A DNA stretch of 64,000 nucleotides from Rubrobacteraceae bacterium. GTDB lineage: Bacteria; Actinomycetota; Rubrobacteria; Rubrobacterales; Rubrobacteraceae. Of this stretch, positions 25,438 through 35,024 are shown piece by piece. Numbering within the stretch: position 1 is the first letter of the stretch; each line of letters begins with the position of its first letter. The stretch lies in assembly GCA_030448125.1 (NCBI GenBank), contig JAUJNO010000008.1:56503-120502 (forward strand). Direction: 5' to 3'. Under the pieces are notes generated by a model. It did no database searches and was not told the DNA's origin. It saw only the letters and a list, made by a program, of their open reading frames with translations. The position numbers and the translations under genes were made by a program.

Positions 25438-26052
25438 TTGGGCAAGAGCAGGGACGACGGCAGAAGAGTTTTGCTGACGGTAGGCGGTGTCGCAATCACT
25501 ACGGTCACGTTAATCGTTGGTGCGATCATCCTGGCCTTTATCGTGGGCTTTATCGCGCTCGTCATCATCGACAGCGGCCAGCGGCAGGGACAGGGGCCGG
25601 TAGAAGGGGTCGAGGAGTTCGAGGTGGTGAGCGGGGTCAACAACCACACCCAGGAGACCGTCGACTACGAGCAGGACCCGCCGGCCGGCGGCGAGCACAA
25701 CCCCGTGTGGCAGAATGCCGCCTTCTACGAGGAGCCGGTGCGCAACGAGAACGCGGTGCATACCCTGGAGCACGGAGCCGTCTGGATCACCTACAGCCCC
25801 GACCTCCCCCAGGATCAGAGAGACAGGATCCAGGAAATAGTGGAAGGCCAGGACTGCCTGCTCGCGAGCCCATACCCGGGCCTACCAGAGGGCACGCCGA
25901 TCGTGGCCTCCGCCTGGGGCACCCAGGTGCGGCTCGAAAGCGCCGACGACCCCAACCTCGAACGGTTCGTCAGCTCCTACCGGAAGGGTCCCCAGACCCC
26001 CGAACCCGGCGCCACCTGCTCTGGCGGGACTGCCGACACCACCGCCGCGTAG
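25438..26052 (+). CDS. DUF3105 membrane-anchored protein
   Basis: About 204 residues. One N-terminal transmembrane anchor (TLIVGAIILAFIVGFIALVI) precedes an extracytoplasmic DUF3105 domain with its hallmark run HTQETVDYEQDPPAGGEHN, then WQNAAFYEEPVRNENAVHTL and EHGAVWITYSPDLP. Conserved His residues suggest a metal or redox role, but the function is unknown. TTG 25438 is preferred because AGAGAGG lies 7 nt upstream; the frame is open from 25339. The next gene (DUF305) starts at the very next base after its stop. DUF3105 and DUF305 genes are often neighbours in actinobacteria. Confidence 0.75.
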   Translation: MGKSRDDGRRVLLTVGGVAITTVTLIVGAIILAFIVGFIALVIIDSGQRQGQGPVEGVEEFEVVSGVNNHTQETVDYEQDPPAGGEHNPVWQNAAFYEEPVRNENAVHTLEHGAVWITYSPDLPQDQRDRIQEIVEGQDCLLASPYPGLPEGTPIVASAWGTQVRLESADDPNLERFVSSYRKGPQTPEPGATCSGGTADTTAA

Positions 26053-26820
26053 ATGAAAGGTAGCCTGCGACGCGCCGGCACCGAACGCCCCCGAAAGGAA
26101 GCTCCGTCCCGTCGCGGATGGCTCCCCCGGGTCCCGGTCCTCACCGCGGTCCTCGTAGTTGGTGCGATCGTCGTGAGCGCAGCGGCGGGCGCGGCTCTGG
26201 CGTCGCTCCTCTCCGGCGACACTTCTTCCAACGACGGCTCGGCGGAGATGGGGCTCGGGCCGCCCGCGGACGACTCGGCGGAGGCTGGGTTCGCCCGGGA
26301 CATGATGGTTCACCACGCCCAGGCCGTCCAGATGGCCGAGAGCGTGCGCGATAAAACCGAGAGCGAGGGGATCCGGACCCTGTCCGCCGACATCGCCCTG
26401 ACCCAGCAGGCCCAGATCGGGCAGATGCAGGGCTGGCTCGCCGTCTGGGGCCTCCCCGCAACCGGTAGCGAACCCACCATGACCTGGATGGGTCACCCGA
26501 CCGAGGGCCGGATGCCGGGCATGGCGTCGCCCGAGGAGTTGAACAACCTCCAGAAAGCATCCCCCGAAGAGGCCGACGTGCTCTTCCTCCAGCTCATGAT
26601 TCCCCACCACGAGGCCGCCCTACCAATGGCCGAAGCCGTCCTCGAAGAGACCAACCGGCCGGAGGTCGAACGCCTCGCCGGGGCCATCGCCGCTTCGCAG
26701 CGGGGTGAGATCGAGATGATGAAAGGCCTCCTGCAGCAACGCGGCGTCCCGGTCGAAGATTCGGCAGCCCCCGGTGAGCACTCCCACGGCGCCGACAGTC
26801 ATCCCCACGGCGGCGAGTAG
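26053..26820 (+). CDS. DUF305 protein, probable copper-related ferritin-like fold
   Basis: A 255-residue exported protein with one N-terminal membrane helix (VLTAVLVVGAIVVSAAAGAA). The DUF305 domain has its two repeated His-rich cores: FARDMMVHHAQAVQMAESV near residue 79 and FLQLMIPHHEAALPMAEAVL near residue 178. Methionine-rich stretches such as GRMPGMASPEE and a C-terminal HSHGADSHPHGGE tail are consistent with Cu+/Cu2+ binding, as discussed for this family. ATG directly abuts the DUF3105 stop, so the two are cotranslated. Confidence 0.8.
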   Translation: MKGSLRRAGTERPRKEAPSRRGWLPRVPVLTAVLVVGAIVVSAAAGAALASLLSGDTSSNDGSAEMGLGPPADDSAEAGFARDMMVHHAQAVQMAESVRDKTESEGIRTLSADIALTQQAQIGQMQGWLAVWGLPATGSEPTMTWMGHPTEGRMPGMASPEELNNLQKASPEEADVLFLQLMIPHHEAALPMAEAVLEETNRPEVERLAGAIAASQRGEIEMMKGLLQQRGVPVEDSAAPGEHSHGADSHPHGGE

Positions 26821-26874
26821 CACCACGGCCGGCGGCTGCCGTTCCCGGCGCCCCGGCGTGCGATCGTCGTTATC

Positions 26875-27390
26875 ATGAGCCGCGCCGCGAGTACCACCCT
26901 CGCCCTAGCGCTCGCCCTCTCGGTCTTTCTCGTCGACCAGGGCTCGAAGAGGCTCGTCGAAGGCTCGTTGAGGCTCGGGGAGAGCATCCCCCTGATCCCG
27001 GGCGTCCTGCGTCTCTCCTACACGCGCAACGACGGCGGGGCGTTCGGGGTACTCGGCGGCCAGAGCGGTGTGCTGTTGCTAGGTAGCGCCGTCGCGGTCG
27101 CGTTCGTCCTGTGGATGCTCCTGCAGGGGCCGCCCACGAGGAGCACGGCGCTGGGGTGCGGGCTCATCCTCGGGGGCGCCGCCGGCAACCTCCTCGACCG
27201 CCTGACCGCGGGTGACGTCACCGACTTCCTGGACCTCGAGTTCTGGCCCCTTCGAGAGTGGCCCGTCTTCAACGCCGCCGACGTCGCCATCGTCCTCGGC
27301 GTGGCCGTCCTCCTCCTTGCCGCGCTCCGCCCGGAGAGAGCCGGGCAGCAGCAAGCGGCCGCCAGCGATCGGGGAAAAGCCGAAAGCTGA
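26875..27390 (+). CDS. lspA: Signal peptidase II (prolipoprotein signal peptidase)
   Basis: A 171-residue inner-membrane aspartyl protease that removes signal peptides from lipoproteins. Four hydrophobic helices are visible. The catalytic aspartates are Asp108 in GAAGNLLDRL and Asp136 in FNAADVAIVLG, both in their standard motifs, and the YTRNDGGAF segment is typical. Length is normal. It would process lipoproteins such as the YnjB-like, HtrA-like and TupA-like proteins of this window. The C-terminal AASDRGKAES tail is encoded by the start of an intergenic repeat-like patch. Confidence 0.92.
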   Translation: MSRAASTTLALALALSVFLVDQGSKRLVEGSLRLGESIPLIPGVLRLSYTRNDGGAFGVLGGQSGVLLLGSAVAVAFVLWMLLQGPPTRSTALGCGLILGGAAGNLLDRLTAGDVTDFLDLEFWPLREWPVFNAADVAIVLGVAVLLLAALRPERAGQQQAAASDRGKAES

Positions 27391-27442
27391 CGGCCGCCTG
27401 TTGGCCGCTGCCGATTAGCCGCGCGGCATCGGGGTTAGATTA

Positions 27443-29453
27443 TTAGGGGCCTGATTCCTCGTCGCTGCCGTACTCCCCGGGCGCCTCGGGGGCCTCGGTC
27501 CCCGGCGCTGAGGGTTTCTCCTCCTCCTGCTCCTCACGGAGCTGGCGCCTGAAGCCGCCGTGGATGAGCATGTTCCGCTCCCGTTCCGAAAACTGCGCCA
27601 GGAGCGTAATCTCCGTACCGTTGCTCTGGGCCGTTACCTCGGTGTCGCCATTGTTCAAGCGCTCACGGATGTCCGGCAGCGTCCACTCCTGGCCCTGCTC
27701 GAACTGATCGTAGTCCTCCTCGTTCTTGAAGAGCAGGGGCAGGATACCCTGGGCGACAAGGTTTCGCCGGTGGATGCGGGCGAAGCCCTTGGTGATGACG
27801 GCTCTAATCCCGAGGTACAGCGGCGCGAGCGCGGCGTGCTCCCGGCTTGATCCCTGCCCGTAGTTCGCGCCCCCGACGATGATGCCCGGCGCCATCTCCT
27901 GGGCCTTTTCGGGGAACTCCGGGTCGAAGCGCCGCAACGTGTATTTGGCAAGCTCCGCCACGTTCGAGCGGAACGCCATCACCTCGACCCCGTCGGGCGT
28001 GAGGTCCCCGGTCGAGATGTCGTCGGGCAATACTATGGTCACCGTGCCCTTAAACTCATCGGGCAGTTCCTCGGCCTCGGGCGGCTCATGTATGTTCGGG
28101 CCGCGGTGTATCTCGATCTTGTCTGCCTCGTCCTCGAGGCCGGCGCAAGGATCTGGGCATCGTCTACCGCCGGGTACATCGACGCCTTGGGGAGGTCGGG
28201 TAATCACCAAGCTCGCGCGGGTCGGTGATCTCGCCGTATAAAGCCGTCGCCGCCGCGATGGTGGGGGTCACCAGATACACCTGATCCGTTTGCGTACCCG
28301 ACCGGCCGGGGAAGTTTCTGTTGAACGTCCTCACGCTTACCGCATCCGATGGCGGCGCATAGCCCATCCCCACGCACGGTCCGCATATCGGCTCGAGCAT
28401 CCGGGCCCCAGCCCGCACCAGGTCCGCGTACACACCCGACTCGGCGATGGAGTTCAGGATCTGACGGCTCCCCGGTGTCACGGTCATCACGAGGTCCGTG
28501 GCCACCGACTTGTCCCTCAGGACAGCCGCCGCGATCGCTAGATCTTCGAAGCCCGAGTTCGCCGAGCTCCCGATGCAGACCTGGTACACCTTGGTGCCGG
28601 CGACCTCGCTCACCGGCACCACGTTGCCCGGTGAGTGAGGCTGGGCGACCATGGGCTCCAACTCATCGAGCGCTATGTGCTCATACTCGTCATATTCGGC
28701 ACCCTCGTCAGCCCCGAGCTCTACAAAGTCGTCGGGGCGCTGCTGGGCCTCGAGCCACTCGCGCGTCCGGTCATCGGAGGGGAATATGGCGGTGGTAGCA
28801 CCGGTTTCGGTGCTCATGTTGCAGATAGAAGTGCGTCCCGTCACGTCTATAGTCGCTACTCCCGGCCCATAGAACTCGAAGATGCTATTGGTCGCGCCAC
28901 TAACACCACGACGCCTCAAGAGCTCCAGGATGACATCCTTCGGCGTCACCCAATCCTGCAATTCGCCCGTCAGCTCTACTCCGATTACCGTCGGGAACCC
29001 CGTCTCGAAGGGCCTACCCGCCAAAACGAGAGCCACGTCCAGGCCTCCGACCCCGATGGCGATAGACCCCACGGAGCCCGAGGAGGTCGTGTGGGAGTCG
29101 GCTCCGACCATGGTCGCGCCGGGCTTGGCGAACTTTCCCACATGCACGTAGTGGCAGATACCGTTGCCAGGCTTGGAGTAGTACATGCCGTACTTGGCGG
29201 CAAACCCTTGCAGAAAGAGATGGTCGTCTGGGTTCTTGTGGTCGAGCTGGATGACGTTGTGGTCTATGTACTGAACCGCCAGGGGAACCTGAACCCTACC
29301 TACGCCTATCTGCTCCAACTGCATGCAGGCCATCGTGCCGGTAGCATCCTGGAGCAAGGTTTGATCTATCTGGATGCCCACCTCCTCACCCGGCTCGGTG
29401 CTGCCATTCTCCGTGTGCTCCTTGAGGATCTTGGTCACCAAGTTATCTGCCAA
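27443..29453 (-). pseudogene. Aconitase-family hydratase, two frameshifts
   Basis: A second aconitase-superfamily gene of the short type (about 660 residues when joined). The first frame (29453-28165) starts MADNLVTKILKEH and has VGADSHTTSSGSVGSIAIGV, VCIGSSANSGFEDLA and the Cys pair ICGPCVGMGYAPP. Near 28188 the frame moves (DYP to DLPKASMYPAVDD), and again near 28139 (to GLEDEADKIEIHRGPNI). Each change is explained by one missing base in CC. The swivel domain follows (IVGGANYGQGSSREHAALAP) to the stop at 27443. As an intact protein it would be an aconitate or methylaconitate-type hydratase. Confidence 0.8.
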
Positions 29454-29739
29454 TATAGCTCACCCCTTACCTGTTTTCCCTGTTTAGCAACCCCATTCTA
29501 CACACCTGATTACCCACGGCGTCCTACTCTTACACGCGGGGCGCCCGCGGCTCCTAAAAGGGCCGGGGGACGTTGTGCAAGAACACGGCGACCATCAGCT
29601 AGGGCTCACCACACCGCTTTCGATCGGACTGATCCCGATGGCAGCCGACTCCGGAACACCGTCCGTTAGAGCACTCGCGGCGATGGCCGCGGCGGACCCG
29701 CCCTCATCCTGCCCCCGTGGCCTTGCGTCTCCCGCCGCG

Positions 29740-30338
29740 TTAATCCTGCGTGAGCCGCTCGAGAGGAGCGGTACTTTGCGGACGACCTGCCGCAGATCCT
29801 CCGTGGTCTCCTCGTTCGGGCCCTCATCGGAGTCCGGGTCACGAACCGAGCGGGCCACGATATCGGCGCGGGCGCGCCGGGCCTCCTGGTAGTCACCGGC
29901 GATCTCCGGGTACATGGCGGCCAGGCCCTTCTCCGTCTCCCGGTCGTCCTGGGAGGTGTCGGTGACGAAGTTGCGCTCTTCGAGGAGATCGAGACGGTCC
30001 GGTCGGCCATCTCGATGGAGCGCTCGGGTTGTCCACGAAGACCTGCTCGACCTCGCCCCAACGCTCCTCGTAGCGCCGGCGGTTTTCGTCGGAGAGGGGT
30101 TGTATCTGCCGCTCCACGCGTCCTCGGCGCTGCCGGAGTTCCTTCTCCGCCTCCTCTTCGGAGCCGCGCTCCCGCGCGGTACGCTCGTACTCCTCCCCAA
30201 ACTCCTCCCGCGTCCGCTCCCGCTGCTCCTCCCTCCGGCGCTCCCGGCTCCGGCGCGAAGCCAGGGGAACCGCCGCCCCCCGGCGAGCAAGATCACGGCC
30301 ACCACCACGATTATTATCACCAGCGTCGTAGTTGTCAC
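29740..30338 (-). pseudogene. Membrane-anchored actinobacterial protein, multiple frameshifts
   Basis: GTG 30338 follows GGGAGGAGGA and encodes a single N-terminal helix TLVIIIVVVAVILLAGG. The frame then switches to a charged coiled segment (EEFGEEYERTAREAGSEEEA; IQPLSDENRRRYEERWGEVE), then near 30020 through VDNPERSIEMADR to LLEERNFVTDTSQDDRETEK and MYPEIAGDYQEARRARADIV, and ends TEDLRQVVRKYRS...ERLTQD at a TAA (29740-29742). The joined protein matches an uncharacterised actinobacterial family with a WxxVQxxFVDxP core, a late Y.EI..Y..A segment and a TEDLRQA.V.YR end. Four or more single-base losses are needed. Confidence 0.6.
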
Positions 30339-30429
30339 GGGTCCTCCTCCCGTCAAATTACCTGCGTAGCATTGTTCCCCGGAGCAGCGCGCGCGTAACG
30401 CCCCGTGCCGCCCGGCTACGGGCACGAAA

Positions 30430-30460
30430 GAGGGCCGGGCAAGCCATCCGCCCGGCCCTC
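30430..30460. terminator. Strong GC hairpin, bidirectional terminator
   Basis: Perfect 11-base arms GAGGGCCGGGC (30430-30440) and GCCCGGCCCTC (30450-30460) enclose a 9-base loop. On the minus strand it lies 22 bp after the carbonic anhydrase stop and is followed by TTTCG. On the plus strand TTCTTCTT follows. Confidence 0.75.
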
Positions 30461-30482
30461 TTCTTCTTGAACTCGTCGAACC

Positions 30483-30988
30483 TTAGCTTCGGACGACCTC
30501 GCGTAGCTCTCCCGTTTGTACGTCGTAGATCGCGCCGGAGATCGATATGTTATCCGGGATGAGATCCGAGTTTCGGAGCGTCTCTATGTCGTCGCGCACG
30601 CTCTGTTCGAGGTCCGAGAACGGGAGGAAGTCCCGGCCCGTGGTGTCCACGCCGAGGTCCTCCCGTATCTTCGCCGTCAGGTCCTCGTTCTGGAAGGTCA
30701 GCATCCCGCAGTCGGTGTGGTGAACGACCACGATCTCCTCGGTCCCGAGCAGCCGCTCGGAGATGACGAGGAGCGGATGGCATCCTCGGAGACCCGGCCG
30801 CCGGCGTTCCGGATCACGTGCGCGTCCCCCACCTCGAGCCCGAGGAACTTCCTCGGGATGCAGCCTCGCGTCCATGCATGTCACCACCGCGACCTTGCGG
30901 GCCGGGGCATCGGCAAGTCTCCCCCGTCGAAAGAAGCCGCGTACCGCTCGTTGGCCTCCCGGAACTCGTCGAATCGCGCCCATCGCAC
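30483..30988 (-). pseudogene. Beta-carbonic anhydrase, frameshifted
   Basis: Reconstructed from GTG 30988 (after GAAAGGTAG): MRWARFDEFREANERYAASF, a frame change before [17 protein letters not shown], a further disturbed stretch around 30770-30830, then [40 protein letters not shown] and the end TGELREVVRS. The zinc ligands are visible as Cys in TCMDAR and His/Cys in HHTDCGM. It catalyses CO2/bicarbonate interconversion. About three single-base shifts separate the pieces. All motifs survive, which favours sequencing indels over old decay. Confidence 0.75.
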
Positions 30989-31079
30989 CTACCTTTCGTT
31001 CGTCGGATTAGCCTGGTCATTCTAAGCGTTGCCCGGCTCCCCCGCAGCTTTAGTTGGGAGGCGCGGTGGCCGCGATCCC

Positions 31080-31525
31080 GAACGCCGGCTAGCGGACCCG
31101 CCTGAGGCGGGGAGCTTGCGCGGGAGCGGTTGAAGAGGCGGTCCAGGTAGCGGTCCGCTATCCAGGCCCCGGCGGCTCCCCCGATCACGCCGAGCACGAC
31201 ATCGAAGATCGTGTCGGGCAGGGCGTGGTCGATGCTGGCGGCCGGAAGAGGTAATCGAGCAGGATCTCGACGAACTCCCAGCCTACCGCGCCGACGAGCC
31301 CGATCACGCTCCCCGTGATCAGCGCGTGGCGGGGCGTGTCGAAGAACTCGTCGTCGCCCCCGTACCGGTAGATGATCTCCGCCGTTATCGCCACGAGCGT
31401 GAACGGGGTTATGACGTGCGCGATCTCGTCGTAGAGCGGTACCGGCTCGAAGATATCCCACAGAAATCCGCCCCGTTCAACAGCGTGCAGACCAGGATCA
31501 ACCCGACGACCCATCGCCGCGGCAC
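31080..31525 (-). pseudogene. YjdF/DUF2238-like membrane protein, frameshifted
   Basis: GTG 31525 follows GGAGGAG. The first frame gives WVVGLILVCTLLNGA, then one missing G leads to FLWDIFEPVPLYDEIAHVIT, FTLVAITAEIIYRYGGDDEF and ITGSVIGLVGAVGWEFVEIL. A further shift near 31235 gives DHALPDTIFDVVLGVIGGAA and ADRYLDRLF. The order of short helices with an acidic D-E-H motif and late E..D residues matches DUF2238 membrane proteins. Function is unknown. The 3' end is not clear; a GCCCGCC/GGCGGG hairpin-like stretch lies near 31096. Confidence 0.55.
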
Positions 31526-31646
31526 CTAAACGACTCCTCCGCCTTCGAGACTCATGCCTGCGAGTCTACCCACCCCGCCCCGTTCCGAAGCTACCGGCGG
31601 CGATGGTAAGCTACCCTCCCGTCAACGATTCACGAAGAGGAGGCGA

Positions 31647-31857
31647 ATGACCAGCGGCTACATACCGGCGTCCGGGGAGCCGGACCGGACGAGATACTGG
31701 CGGCGCTCAGGGAGGCGGTTCGCGAAGATCCCGGCCTCCGGCAACGTCCGGCCGAGGACGTCTCCCGCGACCTTGCCCGCGGCGGCTATCTGGAGAGAGA
31801 GCCTCCCCCACCCTAGTCGCGGAGATGCTGGGGACCCTCGAACGCGAAGAGGGGTAG
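31647..31857 (+). pseudogene. Small soluble protein, frameshifted
   Basis: ATG 31647 follows AGAGGAGGCGA. Three frames join to MTSGYIPASGEP, DEILAALREAVREDPGLRQR, PAEDVSRDLARGGYLERE and TLVAEMLGTLEREEG before TAG 31855-31857, about 70 residues. The composition is like native genes of the region and each switch sits by a G or C run. No family recognised. Confidence 0.4.
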
Positions 31858-32100
31858 GCGTCGCCTGCAGGCGCTTGCCTCCGGTGAGGTTTGATCCGCG
31901 AACCGTTCCAGGCAAGTTCGACTCTACGAGCGTGTGGACAGCGAGACGGGCTCGAGCCTCGCCGCGGGCAAGAAAAAGGCAGGTACAATAAACACGTGTC
32001 TAAGAAACATCAAAGCGGGCATTACCTATTTGTACCGTCAGATAGTACCGATGCAAGGCAAGAACTTCTCCCTCGCACCTCAAACGAAGGAGATCGCAAA

Positions 32101-33476
32101 TGGTAAAACGCTTTGGCTTGCTCCTCACGGTGGTGGGAGCGATGCTGCTCGCGTGCGCCGGGGTGGTGCTGGCACAGCCGCCGACAAGTCGCGGGCAGCC
32201 GAGAAGCCATCCTTGCCTTCCTCGCAAGGCGCGGGGCAAGGACGCGCCATCCCGGACCGCTACATAGTCGTGCTCGAGGACAAGGCCACCGAGGCCGCCG
32301 AGCAGACCTTGCAGGCCACCTCGCGGAACGTCGCGCAAGCCGCCGAGCAGGGCTCCGCGCAGGTAGCCGGCGAGCTGGCCCAGAAGAACGGCCTGGAGGT
32401 CACCCAAACCTACGGCAACGCGCTCAAGGGCTTCGCCGCCAAGATCCCGGCCGGACGCCTCGACGCCGTGCGCTCCGACCCCGCGTCGCCTTTGTCGCCG
32501 AGGATCGCGAGGTCAAGGCCTCGGCCCAGGTGACGCCGAGAGGCATTAACCGGGCGGACGCCGACCTGAGCACCAACAGCGTGCAGGCGGGCAGCGGCAG
32601 CGGAGCGGCGAACGTGGACGTCGCCGTCATAGACACCGGCATCTACAGGCACCCGGACCTCAACGTGGTCGGCGGCTACAACTGCATGAGCACGATCAGG
32701 AGCGCGTGGGGGATGGCAACGGTCACGGCACCCACGTCGCCGGGACGGCCGCGGCCAAAGACAACACCACCGGAGTCGTCGGCACGGCGCCGGGGGCGCG
32801 CCTGTGGGCTATGAGGGTGCTCGACAGCAGCGGTAGTGGTAGCACCTCTACGGTCGTCTGCGGCATTAACCGGGTCACCGCCATGAACAACGACACCGAC
32901 ACCACCAACGACATCGAGGTGGCCAACATGAGCCTCGGCGGCTACGTGGGCCCCGGCGCCGACGACGGCAACTGCGGCAATACCAACAAAGACGCGCTGC
33001 ACAAGGCCATCTGCGCCTGGTCGAGAAGGGATCACTACGTCGTCGCCGCTGGCAACGATGCCGATGACGCTGCTAATCATGTCCCGGCCGCCTACGACGA
33101 GGTCATCACTGTCTCCGCTCTGTCGGATTCGGACGGAAAGTCGGGAGGCACGGGAGGAGCGCCTAACTGCCGCACCTCGGAGCAGGATGACTACTTTGCC
33201 TCCTTCAGCAACTACGGCGCCGACGTGGACATCGGAGCGCCTGGCGTGTGCATCAACTCCACGTGGTTCGTGAAGAAGAGGGTCAACGGGAAGAGAAGGA
33301 CGGTGCCCAGTTACAAGACGATCTCGGGCACGAGCATAGCCTCGCCGCACGTAGCCGGGGCGGCCGCCGTGTACAAGGCCAACAAGAACCCGAGCGCCAC
33401 GCCCGAAGAGGTCAGGGCCTTCATGCTCGACCCGGCCAACAGCGAAGCCAAAAACGCCGGTCACACGGACGAATAA
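32101..33476 (+). pseudogene. Subtilisin-like serine protease (S8) with propeptide, frameshifted
   Basis: ATG 32101 gives a signal peptide (MVKRFGLLLTVVGAMLLACA). The chain then continues in a second frame with an I9-type propeptide (IPDRYIVVLEDKATEAAEQT; VTQTYGNALKGFAAKIPAGR), in a third with VAFVAEDREVKAS and the catalytic Asp in DVAVIDTGIYRHPDL, and from about 32706 in a fourth segment with His in NGHGTHVAGTAA, Asn in VVAAGNDADDAA and Ser in TISGTSIASPHVAGAAA. All triad residues are intact. Three shifts interrupt the frame. A secreted protease with a strong terminator 69 bp downstream. Confidence 0.8.
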
Positions 33477-33544
33477 AATCACCACTCCGAGCCGGTGCTA
33501 CAAATGGACAACTACTAATCCGCGACGACCGCACGTCAACCACG

Positions 33545-33574
33545 GAGCCGGGGCTTCTACGCCCCGGCTCTTCG
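33545..33574 (+). terminator. Intrinsic terminator after the subtilase
   Basis: Perfect 10-base arms GAGCCGGGGC (33545-33554) and GCCCCGGCTC (33565-33574) with a TTCTAC loop, followed by TTCGTCG. It separates the protease from the PRC-barrel gene. Confidence 0.8.
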
Positions 33575-33642
33575 TCGTGCCCGGAAGATCGGGGTGGGTT
33601 AAAGTTTGGTTGGGAGGAAAAAGCTCGCGGAGAGGAGGAGCG

Positions 33643-34254
33643 GTGGACCGGAGAGACAGAGTAGACCCGTTCGCGGAGATCAAGGAGGCCGGCGACGAGT
33701 ACACAGTCTACGACTCGCACTACGAGAAGGTCGGCAAGGTGGACGATCTGCTCATGGACGAGGAAGGCCGGGTGTTATACATCGGCGTGAAGATGGGCCT
33801 GTTGGGGACCAACTCCACCCTGGTCCCGGTGGAGATCATCCGGCTCAACGACCGGCGGCGCCTGATCGAGGTTTCCGAACCGGCAGAGACGATCCGTCAC
33901 GCCCCCCACTTCGGCAGGAGCGAGGAGCTAACACCCGAGCTCGAGAACCACGTCCGCACCTACTTCGGACTGGAAAGCCTCCAGCCTTCGCCGGAGCACG
34001 AACCTCAAGGTCCGAACATCCCGGAGCACTCCACGGACGGCTCCGGACTCAAAGATTGGGCAGACAACGTCCCGATCGAGCGGGTGGAGACGGAAGGCGC
34101 CGCCCCGGAGAGCCCAAGCCTCCGGGAAGGCACGCCGGAGGATGAAGAACCTGGCTCCGCCAGCGGTCAGGAACGCGAGCCCGAACGGACGGGCTCCGAC
34201 GAGCCGATCAGCGAACGTTTGAGCGACGAACCGAGAAGCCCTGGAGCCGGCTGA
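33643..34254 (+). CDS. PRC-barrel domain protein
   Basis: About 203 residues from GTG 33643 after GAGAGGAGGAGCG. The N-terminal PRC-barrel (about 10-90) reads YTVYDSHYEKVGKVDDLLMD and VLYIGVKMGLLGTNSTLVPV, with IIRLNDRRRLIEV after it. The C-terminal 110 residues are an acidic, Pro/Glu/Ser-rich disordered tail (TPEDEEPGSASGQEREPERT). Such stand-alone PRC-barrel proteins are common in stress-tolerant actinobacteria and are thought to be cytosolic or stress-related scaffolds. No operon partner is obvious. Confidence 0.75.
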   Translation: MDRRDRVDPFAEIKEAGDEYTVYDSHYEKVGKVDDLLMDEEGRVLYIGVKMGLLGTNSTLVPVEIIRLNDRRRLIEVSEPAETIRHAPHFGRSEELTPELENHVRTYFGLESLQPSPEHEPQGPNIPEHSTDGSGLKDWADNVPIERVETEGAAPESPSLREGTPEDEEPGSASGQEREPERTGSDEPISERLSDEPRSPGAG

Positions 34255-34296
34255 CCGGCAGCGGCGTGACGGTGCATCGTATCAGGAGGTAAGTAG

Positions 34297-34480
34297 ATGG
34301 CAAGCTCTATCTGGTGGCGAGCTACACCGACCGGGTAGACATCGAGTCGGTCCATTTCTCTCCCTGCGATTCAACGGCGGCGTCCCGGCAGGCGCGACCG
34401 TCCAGTCGGTCAAGCTCTACGTCGAGCAGGGAGGTCGGGGCGGCGACCTGAAGGCCCCCCAGCGTGCTCGCCAGCCGTAA
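34297..34480 (+). pseudogene. Fragment of a beta-rich secreted-type protein
   Basis: ATG 34297 follows AGGAGGTAAGTAG but its own frame stops after 13 codons. Neighbouring frames encode GKLYLVASYTDRVDIESVHF and then SLRFNGGVPAGATVQSVKLY, which look like consecutive beta strands of one domain. No full gene can be assembled, so this is a remnant. Confidence 0.35.
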
Positions 34481-34537
34481 CTACGTTGTTTAGGCTGGCA
34501 CTGTTTCATGGCGGTATTCTAACCGATTGCGTCGCGT

Positions 34538-34959
34538 CTACGCAGCGGATCGCAAGCGGCGAGCCCTGTAGAGGTTCACGAAGTAGTTGCGGCAGAAGAG
34601 GAACAGCATGAGCAACGCCGCAACCCACACGGGGAACAGTCCTCGCGGAGCGGTTGAGGGTACGTCAAGGGTATCGACAAGGCCGTCGCCACAAAGGACA
34701 GGGTGATCGCCGCCCTTACCCCCAGCACGATACGGCGTCGGCGCGGTGGAAGGGCGTGGAGTACCGCTTGCATGGCGTAGCCCAGCCCTAAAAACAGCAG
34801 CAACGATGCGTTGAATACCCCCTTGTAGAGAGCGAAGAGACCCAAGGCCGTAAACAGATATGATCCCGTCGCCCTACCCCGGATGGTACCGAACCGTACC
34901 CGAAGGGGCGCTCGCTGGGAACACGGTAAAGCGGGCGACGTGAAAGAAAAAGCAGGCAC
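34538..34959 (-). pseudogene. Small membrane protein, one frameshift
   Basis: Frame one encodes helices GSYLFTALGLFALYKGVFNA, LLLFLGLGYAMQAVLHALPP and ITLSFVATALSIPLTYPQ. Near 34655 one missing base moves the frame to APRGLFPVWVAALLMLFLFC, then NYFVNLYRARRLRSAA and a TAG at 34538-34540. Four helices in about 130-140 residues. Function unknown; the start is uncertain. Confidence 0.45.
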
Positions 34960-35024
34960 TCACGTAGGAGGGCCAGCACCTTGCACAGGCCCTCCGCTCC
35001 ACTTTAACCTGGCGCTGTTGCGCT

